Source: Kribbella soli
GTDB lineage: Bacteria > Actinomycetota > Actinomycetes > Propionibacteriales > Kribbellaceae
Assembly (NCBI RefSeq): GCF_004331345.1
Contig: NZ_SJJZ01000003.1
Location: forward strand, 186,001 to 250,000
DNA: 64,000 nucleotides
Direction of reading: 5' to 3'
The position numbers and the translations under genes were made by a program. Below, piece after piece: positions 9,331 to 17,961 of the stretch. Position 1 is the stretch's first letter, and each line of letters begins with the position of its first letter. Under the pieces are notes generated by a model. The model saw only the letters and a program-made list of their open reading frames with translations, did not search any database and was not told the origin of the DNA.

Positions 9331-11357
9331 CGATCTCCTGACGCCTTACGGGCACCGCGCCGTACCTGGCCGGCAACCCGTTCCACCCGATCCTGCCGTT
9401 CCTCGGCCCCCTGCGACGAGAGCAGCTGGTAAGGAACGGACGTAACCATCACACCAGGTGTAAACAAGAGGCGCCCCTTGAGCCGCAGCGCACTCTGGTT
9501 GTGCAGGATGTGCTCCCACCAGTGGCCGACGACGTACTCCGGGATGTAAACCATCACCACGTCCCGCGGCGACTGCCGCCGGATGTCGCGCACGTACTGC
9601 AGGATCGGCCGGGTGATCTCCCGGTACGGCGAGGCAAGCCGCTTCAGCGGAATCGGGATGCCGCGGGCGTCCCACTCGGCCTGGAGCTGGTCCGCCTCGT
9701 CCCGGTCGACGTCGACCGTGACGGCTTCGAGCTGGTAGGGCCGGGCCGCCTTGGCGAACGCCAGCGCCCGCAGCGTCGGCTTGTGCAGCTTGGAGACCAG
9801 CACGATCGCGTGCACCCGGGACGGCAGCATGAGCGGCTCGTCACCCTCGGCCGCCATCTGCCGGCGGACCGTCTCGTAGTGCCGGCTGATGCCCTTCATC
9901 AACAGGAAGAGGCAGGCCATCGCGATGATCGCGATGTACGCGCCGAGCAGGAACTTGGTGATCAGCACGATCACCAGCACGACGCCGGTCAGCGTCAGGC
10001 CGACCGCGTTGATCACCCGGGACCGGATCATCCGGGCCCGTTTGCCCGGGTCCTGCTCGTCGCGGAGCAGCCGGGTCCAGTGCCGGACCATGCCGATCTG
10101 GCTGATCGTGAACGAGACGAACACGCCGACGATGTAGAGCTGGATCAGCCGGGTCACCTCGGCGTTGAACGAGACGATCAGCACGATCGCGAAGCCGGCC
10201 AGGATGATGATGCCGTTGCTGAACGCCAGCCGGTCGCCGCGGGTGTGCAGCTGCCGCGGCAGGTAGCCGTCGCGGGCCAGGATCGAGCCGAGCACCGGGA
10301 AGCCGTTGAACGCGGTGTTCGCGGCGAGCACCAGGATCACGCCGGTCGCGGCGGCGACCAGGTAGAAGCCGGGCGAGAAGTGGTCGAAGATGCCCTTGGC
10401 GAGCTGGCCGATCACCGGGTCCTGGTGGTACCCCTCGCCGACCGGCACACCGTCGCGGAGCAGCTGGGTCCCGGGGTCCTCGGCGAAGCGGACCTTCATC
10501 ACGTTCGCCAGCGTCACGACGCTGACCACCATCGCGATCGAGATGCTGCCGAGCAACGCCAGCGTGGTCGCCGCGTTCCGGCTCTTCGGCTTCTTGAACG
10601 CCGGTACGCCGTTGCTGATCGCCTCCACACCGGTCAGTGCGGCACACCCGGACGAGAACGCCCGCAGGATCAGGAACGCCATCGCGATCCCGCTCGCGCC
10701 GTGCGCGAACTGGTCCTCGGCGGCGATGTCCAGGCCGGAACTCGAGGCGTCCGGCAGGTGCCCGAACAGCAACCGGCCGAAGCCCCAGGCCGCCATCCCG
10801 AGGATGGTGAACATGAAGATGTACGTCGGGATCGCGAACGCGGCCCCCGACTCGCGCACCCCGCGCAGATTCATCGTGGTCAGGAAGAGCACCGCGATCA
10901 CGGCCGCGGTCGCCTGGTGTCCCTCCATCGCCGGGATCGCCGAGGCGGCGTACTGCGCGGCCGACGAGATCGACACCGCGACGGTGAGGACGTAGTCGAC
11001 CATCAGCGCGCTCGCGACCGTCAGGCCCGCGGTCGGGCCGAGGTTCACGTTGGCGACCTCGTAGTCGCCGCCGCCGGACGGGTAGGCGTGCACGTTCTGC
11101 CGGTACGACAGCACGACGACGATCAGCACCACCGCGACCGCGAGCGAGATCTTCCAGGAGATCGTCAGCGCCGCGAGTCCGGCGATCGACAGGGTCAGGA
11201 AGATCTCGTCGGGGGCGTAAGCGACCGATGACAGCGCGTCGCTCGCGAACACCGGGAGGGCGATGCGCTTGGGCAGCAGGGTCTCACCCAGCTGAGTGCT
11301 GCGCAGTTTGCGTCCGAGCAGCAGCCGTTTGCCGATATCGCCTAGAGCGGGAGTCAC
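9327..11357 (-). CDS. KimA-like APC-superfamily permease, probable K+ transporter
   Basis: A 676-residue integral membrane protein with about 12 hydrophobic segments followed by a cytoplasmic C-terminal region of about 190 residues (from MLPSRVHAIVLVSKLHKP on). The N terminus, LLLGRKLRSTQLGETLLP and then LPVFASDALSSVAYAPDEI, resembles Bacillus KimA (YdaO), a high-affinity potassium importer of the KUP/APC group. It is divergent from two TrkA-type regulatory genes, which supports a potassium role. This arrangement matches Rv2690c with ceoB/ceoC in M. tuberculosis. The GTG start at 11357 leaves 94 bp of shared promoter space with the TrkA pair. Amino-acid permease annotation is the usual alternative. 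Confidence 0.85.
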   Translation of the reverse strand: MTPALGDIGKRLLLGRKLRSTQLGETLLPKRIALPVFASDALSSVAYAPDEIFLTLSIAGLAALTISWKISLAVAVVLIVVVLSYRQNVHAYPSGGGDYEVANVNLGPTAGLTVASALMVDYVLTVAVSISSAAQYAASAIPAMEGHQATAAVIAVLFLTTMNLRGVRESGAAFAIPTYIFMFTILGMAAWGFGRLLFGHLPDASSSGLDIAAEDQFAHGASGIAMAFLILRAFSSGCAALTGVEAISNGVPAFKKPKSRNAATTLALLGSISIAMVVSVVTLANVMKVRFAEDPGTQLLRDGVPVGEGYHQDPVIGQLAKGIFDHFSPGFYLVAAATGVILVLAANTAFNGFPVLGSILARDGYLPRQLHTRGDRLAFSNGIIILAGFAIVLIVSFNAEVTRLIQLYIVGVFVSFTISQIGMVRHWTRLLRDEQDPGKRARMIRSRVINAVGLTLTGVVLVIVLITKFLLGAYIAIIAMACLFLLMKGISRHYETVRRQMAAEGDEPLMLPSRVHAIVLVSKLHKPTLRALAFAKAARPYQLEAVTVDVDRDEADQLQAEWDARGIPIPLKRLASPYREITRPILQYVRDIRRQSPRDVVMVYIPEYVVGHWWEHILHNQSALRLKGRLLFTPGVMVTSVPYQLLSSQGAEERQDRVERVAGQVRRGARKASGDR

Positions 11358-11451
11358 ACCGGTGATGTTAGAGGGCCCCCAGTTCCGGTGTAGCGTCTAT
11401 CCCTGCCGAACCGAGCCAGCGGCCCGCCACGGGGCAGGGAGTGATCAGCGA

Positions 11452-12114
11452 GTGCACGTCGTCATCATGGGCTGCGGCCGCGTCGGGTCGATGCTCGCCC
11501 GCGGTCTGGAGAAACGCAGCCACACGGTCGCGATCATCGACCAGTCGGCTGACGCGTTCCGCCGGCTGAGCCCCGCGTTCACCGGGCGGACCATCGTCGG
11601 GATGGGCTTCGACCGTGAGGTGCTGATCGAGGCCGGGATCGAGGACGCCGAGGCGTTCGCCGCGGTGTCGAACGGCGACAACTCGAACATCCTGGCCGCC
11701 CGCGTGGCCCGCGAGACGTTCGGGATCAGCAACGTGGTGGCCCGGATCTACGACCCGGGACGCGCCGAGGTGTACCAGCGGCTCGGCATCCCCACGGTCG
11801 GCACCGTCCGCTGGACCGTCGACCAGATGATGCGCCGGCTGCTCCCCGAGGGCTCCGAGCCGGAGTGGCGCGACCCGTCCGGCAGCGTCCGGCTGGCCGA
11901 GGTGCATGTGCACGCGGACTGGATCGGCCGGCCCGCGTTCGACATCGAGAAGGCGACCGGTGCCCGGGTCGCGTTCGTGACCCGGCTCGGCGAAGGCGTC
12001 CTGCCTCGAGCCGATACCGTCATCCAGGAGGGTGACCTGGTGCACGTGGTGATGCTGGAGCGGGACGTCGCCGCGGTCGAGGCCCAGCTCGGCACCAAAC
12101 CTGAAGAGGCCTGA
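11452..12114 (+). CDS. ceoB: TrkA-type K+ uptake regulatory protein, first copy (CeoB-like)
   Basis: A 220-residue cytosolic RCK protein. The N-terminal Rossmann domain begins at the start codon (VHVVIMGCGRVGSMLARGLE) with the GxGxxG dinucleotide-binding motif. The RCK_C domain follows from about residue 140 (VRLAEVHVHADWIGRPAFDI). Such proteins gate or regulate potassium transporters in response to NAD(H) or nucleotides. The GTG start at 11452 was chosen because GGGAG lies about nine bases upstream and the fold begins there. It is followed six bases later by the second TrkA gene. The pair is divergent from the KimA-like permease, as ceoBC is from Rv2690c. Confidence 0.9.
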   Translation: MHVVIMGCGRVGSMLARGLEKRSHTVAIIDQSADAFRRLSPAFTGRTIVGMGFDREVLIEAGIEDAEAFAAVSNGDNSNILAARVARETFGISNVVARIYDPGRAEVYQRLGIPTVGTVRWTVDQMMRRLLPEGSEPEWRDPSGSVRLAEVHVHADWIGRPAFDIEKATGARVAFVTRLGEGVLPRADTVIQEGDLVHVVMLERDVAAVEAQLGTKPEEA

Positions 12115-12123
12115 GGAGCTGTG

Positions 12124-12798
12124 ATGCGGGTAGCCATCGCGGGAGCCGGCAACGTGGGTCGTTCGATCGCCGGCGAACTGCTGGAGAACGGCCACGAGGT
12201 CCTGCTGATCGACAAGGACCCCCGGGCGATCAAGGCCGAGTCGGTGCCGCGCGCCGAGTGGCTGCTGGCCGACGCCTGCGAGCTGTCCTCGCTCGAGGAG
12301 GCCGCGTTGCAGCGTTGCCAGGTCGCGATCGCCAGCACCGGCGACGACAAGGTCAACCTGGTCGTCTCACTGCTCGCCAAGACCGAGTTCGGCGTACCCC
12401 GGACCGTTGCCCGGGTCAACCACCCGCGCAACGAGTGGATGTTCAACGAGGCCTGGGGCGTGGACGTGTCGGTGTCCACGCCGCGGATCATGTCCGCGCT
12501 GGTCGAGGAAGCGGTGTCGGTCGGCGACCTGGTCCGGCTGTTCACCTTCCGCCAGGGCGACGCGAACCTGGTCGAGCTGACGCTGCCCGAGGACTCCCCG
12601 ATGATCGGTCAGCGGGTCGGCGACGTCGACTGGCCGCTGGACACCGCGCTGGTCGTCATCCTCCGCGAGGGCAGGGTCCTGCGCCCGGACCCGGAGGGCA
12701 CCCTGGAGCTCAACGACGAGCTCCTCTTCGTCGCCGCCGACGAAACCGAGGAGCAGCTCGAAGACATGCTCTCCCCCCACCACCGCAAGTCGGAGTAG
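12124..12798 (+). CDS. ceoC: TrkA-type K+ uptake regulatory protein, second copy (CeoC-like)
   Basis: A 224-residue RCK protein. The N-terminal Rossmann motif is VAIAGAGNVGRSIAGELLENG. The conserved ASTGDDKVNLVVSLLAKTEFG is the typical mid-TrkA_N segment, and a RCK_C domain covers the last 80 residues. The ATG at 12124 has GGAG five bases upstream. A GTG one codon earlier is too close to that site. It lies in one operon with the first copy. Two unfused TrkA proteins probably pair as a heteromeric ring on the potassium permease, which is inference from family knowledge. Confidence 0.9.
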   Translation: MRVAIAGAGNVGRSIAGELLENGHEVLLIDKDPRAIKAESVPRAEWLLADACELSSLEEAALQRCQVAIASTGDDKVNLVVSLLAKTEFGVPRTVARVNHPRNEWMFNEAWGVDVSVSTPRIMSALVEEAVSVGDLVRLFTFRQGDANLVELTLPEDSPMIGQRVGDVDWPLDTALVVILREGRVLRPDPEGTLELNDELLFVAADETEEQLEDMLSPHHRKSE

Positions 12799-12824
12799 CC
12801 GGGAGCGCGTCCTAGGGTTGCCGG

Positions 12825-13220
12825 ATGGTGCAGATCCAGCAGTTCCAGGTCAATCTGTTCTGCGACGACGTGGACAGGTGCCTCGCGTTCTACAAGCGCG
12901 TCGGCCTGACGGAGGCGTTTCGGGCACCCGCCTCTGGCCCTATCGCGCATGTGGAGGTCGAGGCGGCCGGCATTCGCATCGGTCTGACCTCGGCGCGCGT
13001 CGCCAACGAACTCGTCGCCCTCGGCGTCGAACCGGCCGGTCGTCCCGCGACGGAGATCGTGTTCTGGTGCGACGACGTGGACGCCATGTACACCCTCGCC
13101 CTGGCTGCCGGAGCCACCAGCGTCGTCCCACCAACCGACTCCCCGGACGGCCGCCTGCACTACGCCTGGGTCCACGACCCCGACGCCCACCAACTCAAGT
13201 TCGTCCAAAACCACACGTAA
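12825..13220 (+). CDS. VOC family (glyoxalase-like) protein
   Basis: A 131-residue single-module vicinal-oxygen-chelate protein, made of two beta-alpha-beta-beta-beta units (residues 4-60 and 70-128). It starts QFQVNLFCDDVDRCLAFYKR and ends HYAWVHDPDAHQLKFVQN, which is the normal VOC frame. Metal-ligand candidates His (in HVEVE) and Glu/His in the last strand are not fully canonical, so a binding or resistance role is as likely as catalysis. It sits between the TrkA pair and the HNH protein, a place where the M. tuberculosis order has no such gene, so it was probably added. Confidence 0.82.
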   Translation: MVQIQQFQVNLFCDDVDRCLAFYKRVGLTEAFRAPASGPIAHVEVEAAGIRIGLTSARVANELVALGVEPAGRPATEIVFWCDDVDAMYTLALAAGATSVVPPTDSPDGRLHYAWVHDPDAHQLKFVQNHT

Positions 13221-13303
13221 CCAGCGACCCACGGCTCCTCCGCCGCGTCTCCACGGATCCGGAGCAGGGCTCCCCCGGCGCGTCCCCACGGCCCGGGCGA
13301 GCT

Positions 13304-14983
13304 TCAGGACCTGACGGGCCTCGGGGCCTGGCGGGCTTCAGCGCGAGAACTAGCTACGACGCGGGCTGCCTCGGCCGTGTCGACCACTGGATGGGTCCCG
13401 ATGTGGTCGACGACGAACCGGAATCCGTGGGGGCTGGTCCAGTCGACGGCTCCGGTGGGCAGGCGTCGGCTGCGCCAGCCGCCGAAGGTCTTGGCGCGGT
13501 GGTGGAGTCTGCCTAGCGGTATGAGGTTGTCGGCGGTGGTTTGTCCTGGTGGACCGGTGCGGTCGTACGGCGTGATGTGGTCTTGATCCATCCGGCTGGT
13601 GGCTTCGGCGCCGCTGTACGGGAACATGTCGGTCGGGTGCTGGAGTCTTACCCGTTCGCGGATCCGGTCCGGGATCTCGTAACTGTGCACGCTGACCTGG
13701 TCCTGCAGGTCGATCACGGGCTTCACGACGATCTGGTCATGACCGAGCAGCTCGCTCAGCTGGCCTGCGAGCAGCGGCCCGAGTTCCTCGACCCGCAGTA
13801 CACCGTTGCCGCTGGCAAGCGTCCGGTCGGTCAGATGCACGTACAGGGTGTGCCGGTTCCGCCGCCCGCTCCCAGCCCCGAGCCCGTCGCTGTAGGCCGC
13901 CCGCTTGATCGCCGCGAGCCGACCCGGCAACGTACCCGCCAACGCCAGCCGCGTGAACGCATCCCCGCCGCCACCGTCACGGCCAACCTCATCCGCGCCG
14001 TCATCCCCACCGTCACAGGCAACGTCATGCGTGCCGTCATCCCCACCGTCATACATAGCGTCATCCCATCCGGGCGACGCGCCGCCGTACGCACCGTTGT
14101 CCTCGCCGTCTGCCCGGTCCTCGGCCCCATCGTCGGGGGTGATGTGAGTCCGTCGGGCGTGGGTCGGCTGGGAGTCGGTGGGCTGGGCGTCTGCCGGCTG
14201 GGGGTGGGCCGGCTGGGTGCGGGCGAGGTGGCGGGCGACTTCGAGGAGTTGGTGGGCGGCTGCGGGGTCGGAGATCCAGCCGATCGCCTTCGCGCGCCGC
14301 TGGTCCAGGTCGTCGGTGTCGCCCAGGGTCTTCAACGCGCGGGCCAGGTCGTCGATCGTCGCGTCGAACCGGATCACGTCACCGGCCGCGGCCCGGACCC
14401 AGATCCGCTTCGTGCCATGGTCATCCGACGGAGCCACGAACACACCCCGGGTCCGGGCGGCCGCCTCGGCCTGGGCTTTCGCCGCCTCCGGGTCGGCCTC
14501 CCACACCGCCGCCTTCACGATCCTTTGCAGCGCACCCGGCGTGACGGTGTCGACGATCCCGACCACCCGCCGGTCCACGATCGCGGCCGCCTCCAGCGAC
14601 AACGCCAGGCACGCGTGCGCGATCTTGCGCGCCCGCCACGCGACAGCGTTCCCGGCCAGCACCGCAGCCCAGATCCTCGGCAGCCGATGCCGCAACGCCA
14701 ACGCTTCCCCGATCAACGCCGCAGCCGCACCGCTCGACATCCGCATCACCGCGCCGAACTCGACCGGCGCGAACTCCGCCACCCCCGGACAACCGTCACC
14801 GCCATACACATGAATCTGCTCGTAGCCCGGCCGCGGCTCGCCCCACACCACCGCGTGCCGGTCGGCAAAAGCCAGCGCCGCCTCCAGCACCCGTACCGCG
14901 GCCCGGTCCTGGATCCGGCCGTACTCCGACGCCGCGGCCAGCAGGTCCGCGGTGTCGAGCTCGCCCAGATCGCCTTCGAACAT
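13304..14983 (-). CDS. DUF222/13E12-type HNH endonuclease domain protein
   Basis: A 559-residue protein of the actinobacterial 13E12 repeat family. The DUF222 domain covers about residues 1-240 (LDTADLLAAASEYGRIQDRA, HACLALSLEAAAIVDRRV). A C-terminal HNH nuclease motif reads DQDHITPYDRTGPPGQ, then DNLIPLGRLHHRAKTFGGW. The middle, about residues 255-345, is a Gly/Asp-rich insertion with near repeats of DGGDDG and AHPQPADAQPTDSQPT. These genes occur in many scattered copies in actinomycete genomes and behave like mobile or selfish elements, though activity is unproven. A 550-bp spacer with degenerate repeats lies upstream. Confidence 0.88.
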   Translation of the reverse strand: MFEGDLGELDTADLLAAASEYGRIQDRAAVRVLEAALAFADRHAVVWGEPRPGYEQIHVYGGDGCPGVAEFAPVEFGAVMRMSSGAAAALIGEALALRHRLPRIWAAVLAGNAVAWRARKIAHACLALSLEAAAIVDRRVVGIVDTVTPGALQRIVKAAVWEADPEAAKAQAEAAARTRGVFVAPSDDHGTKRIWVRAAAGDVIRFDATIDDLARALKTLGDTDDLDQRRAKAIGWISDPAAAHQLLEVARHLARTQPAHPQPADAQPTDSQPTHARRTHITPDDGAEDRADGEDNGAYGGASPGWDDAMYDGGDDGTHDVACDGGDDGADEVGRDGGGGDAFTRLALAGTLPGRLAAIKRAAYSDGLGAGSGRRNRHTLYVHLTDRTLASGNGVLRVEELGPLLAGQLSELLGHDQIVVKPVIDLQDQVSVHSYEIPDRIRERVRLQHPTDMFPYSGAEATSRMDQDHITPYDRTGPPGQTTADNLIPLGRLHHRAKTFGGWRSRRLPTGAVDWTSPHGFRFVVDHIGTHPVVDTAEAARVVASSRAEARQAPRPVRS

Positions 14984-15532
14984 GTGTTCTAGTTTATGTC
15001 ACGATCCGGTCTCGGTCAAATTGAGCCCGGGCCCAGAAGCCCTTTTTTACAAGGGAATACTGCGCAACACGAACAACGATGCCAGGCGGCGCGACGGAAG
15101 GCACAAGGAGGTTCGATGCCGCTCACCCGACGGCCAGGTCCAGCGGCTGGGGCCGCGATCTCGAGCGCGGTGTCGACCGGTTGCGTGCAATCGACGCGGC
15201 CGGCTAAGCCACCACGGCGCCCGGGCCAGCAGCGCGGTCGGGCGCGAGACATCAACTCCGCGCACAGCGGCTGAACACCCGACAGCCCGCGCGCCGCCGG
15301 AGGCGGCCAACAACACAGCCGCCGTGAAGTGGCGTCCTCCCCGGACGCGGGACGGTTGCGCCGCTAACAGCAGCCCGGCCAGTCCACAGTCGGCGCGCCG
15401 CCGGAGGCGGCCGGTGAGACAGCCGGTGACCTTCCCAGGTGCGGGACGGCCTGCAACACCCCAGGCGCTCCACAGTCCGCGCTGCCGCAGGAAGCCAAAC
15501 AGCACAGCCGCCGCGGAGGGGTGTTCCTTCGG
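14984..15532. other. 549-bp spacer without a credible gene
   Basis: No reading frame here has a ribosome site or recognisable protein content. The first part, beside the HNH gene start, holds an A/T-rich patch with a run of six T residues (near 15050). The second half consists of degenerate tandem repeats, listed separately. In the mycobacterial order DUF3159 lies close to ceoC, so this spacer belongs to the inserted stretch. Confidence 0.6.
15289..15516. repeat. Three degenerate ~90-105 bp tandem repeat units
   Basis: The 20-mer GCGCGCCGCCGGAGGCGGCC occurs exactly at 15289-15308 and again at 15393-15412. A decayed copy (GCGCTGCCGCAGGAAGCC) lies at 15479-15496. Flanking blocks repeat in the same order: aacaacacagccgccgtgaag and aaacagcacagccgccgcgga after copies one and three, and gcgggacgg about 55 bases into copies one and two. 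The core is itself a near palindrome (GCCGCCggaGGCGGC). No coding sense was found. Confidence 0.65.
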
Positions 15533-16321
15533 TTACTTCTTGTTGCCGCGGAGGAGGTGGGTGATGCTGTCTCGGGCCTCGTCCCATTTCTCCGCGGGCA
15601 TCGAGCCGCGGAGCACGGCGTACGCGAGCCAGATCGCCAGCGCGTAGAACGGCAGGCCGAGGCCGATCTTGGCGATGCCGAGGGCGTTCAGGCTGCCGGT
15701 GAAGTACAGCGGGACCTGGACGATCAGCCGGATCGCGAACAGGCCCACGAACACCAGCGTCGCCCGGGAGAACCCCTTCAGCAGCGCGGGATCGCGGCGC
15801 CAGGCGGTGCCGGTCTGCGTGATCACGCCGTACAGGACGCCGAACAGGGGCCAGCGGATCAGGACGGTGATCAGGTACAGCAGGCCGTAGCCGAGGTTGG
15901 TGAGCAGGCCGGGGACGTAGAAGTCCTTGGCGTTGCCGGTGCGGTTCGCGACCCAGGCCGAGATCAGTACGCCGATGAAGCCGCCGAACACGTTCCGCAG
16001 CGGCTGCCGGCGGACGAGACGCACGACGGCGAGCACCGCGGCGAGACCGACCGCGATGATCAGCGACTGCTGCAGCTTGTGGTCGGTGACTGCGTACGCG
16101 ACCAGGAACGCGATCCACGGCAGCCCGATGTCGAGCAGCGCGCCCCACCCACCGAGCGCGTGGAAGAAGTCCTTGTCGGTGGATTTGGCCGGCTTCGAGG
16201 GCTCGTCGGCCTGCAGCTCGGTGGCTGCAGCGTCGAGCTCGGGCTTCAGAATGTCGACCAACTTCTCGTTGAGATCCTCGTCGATCTGGTCCTGGTCCCG
16301 GCGGGACGTCGGCTCAGCCAT
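15533..16321 (-). CDS. DUF3159 family membrane protein
   Basis: A 262-residue integral membrane protein of the actinobacterial DUF3159 family. The first 55 residues are polar (MAEPTSRRDQDQIDEDLNEK). Then come about six hydrophobic segments, including LLDIGLPWIAFLVAYAV, LIIAVGLAAVLAVVRLV and FVGLFAIRLIVQVPLYF. The position beside the OB-fold, DUF3710 and dut genes matches Rv2693c. Its start overlaps the end of the OB-fold gene by 8 bp, so the two are in one transcription unit. The molecular role is unknown for the family. Confidence 0.85.
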   Translation of the reverse strand: MAEPTSRRDQDQIDEDLNEKLVDILKPELDAAATELQADEPSKPAKSTDKDFFHALGGWGALLDIGLPWIAFLVAYAVTDHKLQQSLIIAVGLAAVLAVVRLVRRQPLRNVFGGFIGVLISAWVANRTGNAKDFYVPGLLTNLGYGLLYLITVLIRWPLFGVLYGVITQTGTAWRRDPALLKGFSRATLVFVGLFAIRLIVQVPLYFTGSLNALGIAKIGLGLPFYALAIWLAYAVLRGSMPAEKWDEARDSITHLLRGNKK

Positions 16322-16703
16322 GGGCTGCCTGCGGGCGGAGTTCGTAGCGCGGGTTGAACATCACCCGGTCGCCGTCGACGACGCCGATCCGCCCGGAGGC
16401 GATCAGCTCCGACCCGGCGTGGATGCCGCCGATCTTGCGGCGGCCGAGCCAGATCAGCTTCACCGTTCCGGTGCCGTCGTACAACTCACCCTCCAGTGCC
16501 GGTACGCCGCCGCGTGGGCTGAACGTGATGGTCCGCAGCGTGCCGTACAGCGTGACAAGCTCCCGGTCGTGGCAGCCGGTGATGGACCGCGCGCCACAGT
16601 CCTGCGCGAAGTCCTTCAGGACCTCGGCATCCTCTTCGTCGCGGTCCCCGGCCAGGCCGCGGAAGGCACGCTTCCACAGCCCCGCGGGTTTGTTGCTGCC
16701 CAT
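16314..16703 (-). CDS. OB-fold nucleic-acid-binding protein
   Basis: A 129-residue protein. Residues 40-125 look like a tRNA_anti/OB fold, with VTLYGTLRTITFSPRGGVPA, LEGELYDGTGTVKLIWLGRR and LIASGRIGVVDGDRVMFNPR as successive strands. This is the pattern of small actinobacterial OB proteins such as Rv2694c. It probably binds single-stranded nucleic acid, but no function is established. It lies 18 bp after DUF3710 and overlaps DUF3159, so all three are likely co-transcribed. Confidence 0.85.
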   Translation of the reverse strand: MGSNKPAGLWKRAFRGLAGDRDEEDAEVLKDFAQDCGARSITGCHDRELVTLYGTLRTITFSPRGGVPALEGELYDGTGTVKLIWLGRRKIGGIHAGSELIASGRIGVVDGDRVMFNPRYELRPQAAHG

Positions 16704-16721
16704 GGCGTCGAGTGTAGTCCG

Positions 16722-17369
16722 CTAGGCCTCTTCGGGCTCATTCGGCTGAGAGCCCGGCGGCATCTGCAGCGGCAGCGACTCACGGACCGCCATCGGCTCG
16801 TTACCGCGGACCACGACGGTGTTGCGCAGGGTCGCTTCCATCGGCTCGGCGGCGTCCTCCTCGACGGCGGCGCGGCCGAGGACCGTGCCGCGGAGCAGCC
16901 AGCGCGGGCCGTCCACACCGATGACGCGGGAGGTCTGGCTGAAGACCTGTCCTTCTGGGTCCTCGACCGGGACGACCAGCACCAACTCGGTGCCGAACGG
17001 TCCCTCGGACTCGGTCGCCGTACCACCCATCCGGGCGGCCTCGCCGGCGATCTCCTGGCGGACCTCGTCCCAGATGCCGCTGGTCTTCGGCGCCGCGAAC
17101 GCGCGCAGCTCCAGGGCCGAGTCGTCGAGCATCAGCAGCACCGCTTGCACCACTCCGCTCTGCTCGTCGACCTGCAGGCCCAGCTCCATGCCGGGCATAC
17201 CGGTGACGACCAGCGCCCCCAGGTCGATCCGGTCCTCCGCCTCCAGGTCGGCGGCGTCGACCTCGGTCGAGTCGAACGGGCCCTCGGCGCGGACGTCCGC
17301 CGGTTCGGTCTCGTCGAGGGTCTCGCCCGTCTCGGGCTCGTCGTTCTTGCCCTTACGGCGGAAGATCAC
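16722..17369 (-). CDS. DUF3710 domain protein
   Basis: A 215-residue soluble protein of the actinobacterial DUF3710 family (Rv2696c type). The first 60 residues are acidic and low-complexity (GETLDETEPADVRAEGPFDS). The conserved core includes DRIDLGALVVTGMPGMELGL, SGIWDEVRQEIAGEA and VIGVDGPRWLLRGTVLG. The GTG start at 17369 begins with IFRRKGKNDE. The gene sits 87 bp after dut on the same strand, as in mycobacteria. The function is unknown. Confidence 0.88.
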   Translation of the reverse strand: MIFRRKGKNDEPETGETLDETEPADVRAEGPFDSTEVDAADLEAEDRIDLGALVVTGMPGMELGLQVDEQSGVVQAVLLMLDDSALELRAFAAPKTSGIWDEVRQEIAGEAARMGGTATESEGPFGTELVLVVPVEDPEGQVFSQTSRVIGVDGPRWLLRGTVLGRAAVEEDAAEPMEATLRNTVVVRGNEPMAVRESLPLQMPPGSQPNEPEEA

Positions 17370-17456
17370 AGCTGTTGCCTACTTCCTTGGTCTTGGTGCC
17401 GGCGCTGATACAGCGCCGTAGTCTCGCGCATCCGGCAGGTCAACGGGTGCACCTGG

Positions 17457-17909
17457 TCAGCGTGTCACATTGCCGAAACCGCCGGTCGACCCGTGTCCCT
17501 GGTCACCGCGCGCAGACCCCGGCAGCGAGGTCACTTCGACGAACCGGGCCTTCTCCACCTGCTGGATGACCAACTGCGCGATCCGGTCGCCGCGCCGCAC
17601 GGTCACCTCGGCGTGCGGGTCGAGGTTGATCAGGCAGACCTTGATCTCGCCGCGGTACCCGGCATCGACGGTTCCGGGGGCGTTCACGATCGAGACGCCG
17701 TGCTTCGCGGCCAGCCCGGAGCGCGGGTGCACGAACGCGGCGTACCCGTTCTGCAGAGCGATCGCGATCCCGGTCCCGACCAGGCCGCGCTCGCCCGGCT
17801 TCAGGGTCAGGTCGGCGGCCGCCACGAGGTCCGCGCCGGCGTCGCCGGGATGCGCGTACGACGGGAGCGGGAGGTCAGGGTCGAGTCGCTGGATGAGTAC
17901 CTCGGTCAC
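17457..17909 (-). CDS. dut: dUTP diphosphatase (dUTPase)
   Basis: Trimeric dUTPase of about 150 residues, hydrolysing dUTP to dUMP and keeping uracil out of DNA. The five family motifs are visible: PGDAGADL (1), HPRSGLAAKHG (2/3 region), NAPGTVDAGYRGEIKV (3), RGDRIAQLVI (4) and the Gly-rich tail GSTGGFG (5), which closes over the active site of the neighbouring subunit. The GTG start at 17909 (VTEVLIQRLD) fits the family length. It is divergent from the DUF3093 gene with 52 bp between them. Confidence 0.96.
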   Translation of the reverse strand: MTEVLIQRLDPDLPLPSYAHPGDAGADLVAAADLTLKPGERGLVGTGIAIALQNGYAAFVHPRSGLAAKHGVSIVNAPGTVDAGYRGEIKVCLINLDPHAEVTVRRGDRIAQLVIQQVEKARFVEVTSLPGSARGDQGHGSTGGFGNVTR

Positions 17910-17961
17910 GAGAGGCGACCCTATCGAGCGGCCCGGACGGACCACATGCCAGGCTGGTCCT

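Noticed and set aside
15047..15505. A 152-codon minus-strand frame in the repeat-bearing spacer
   Set aside because: Arg/Ala-rich low-complexity translation, no ribosome site, and it spans the tandem repeats.
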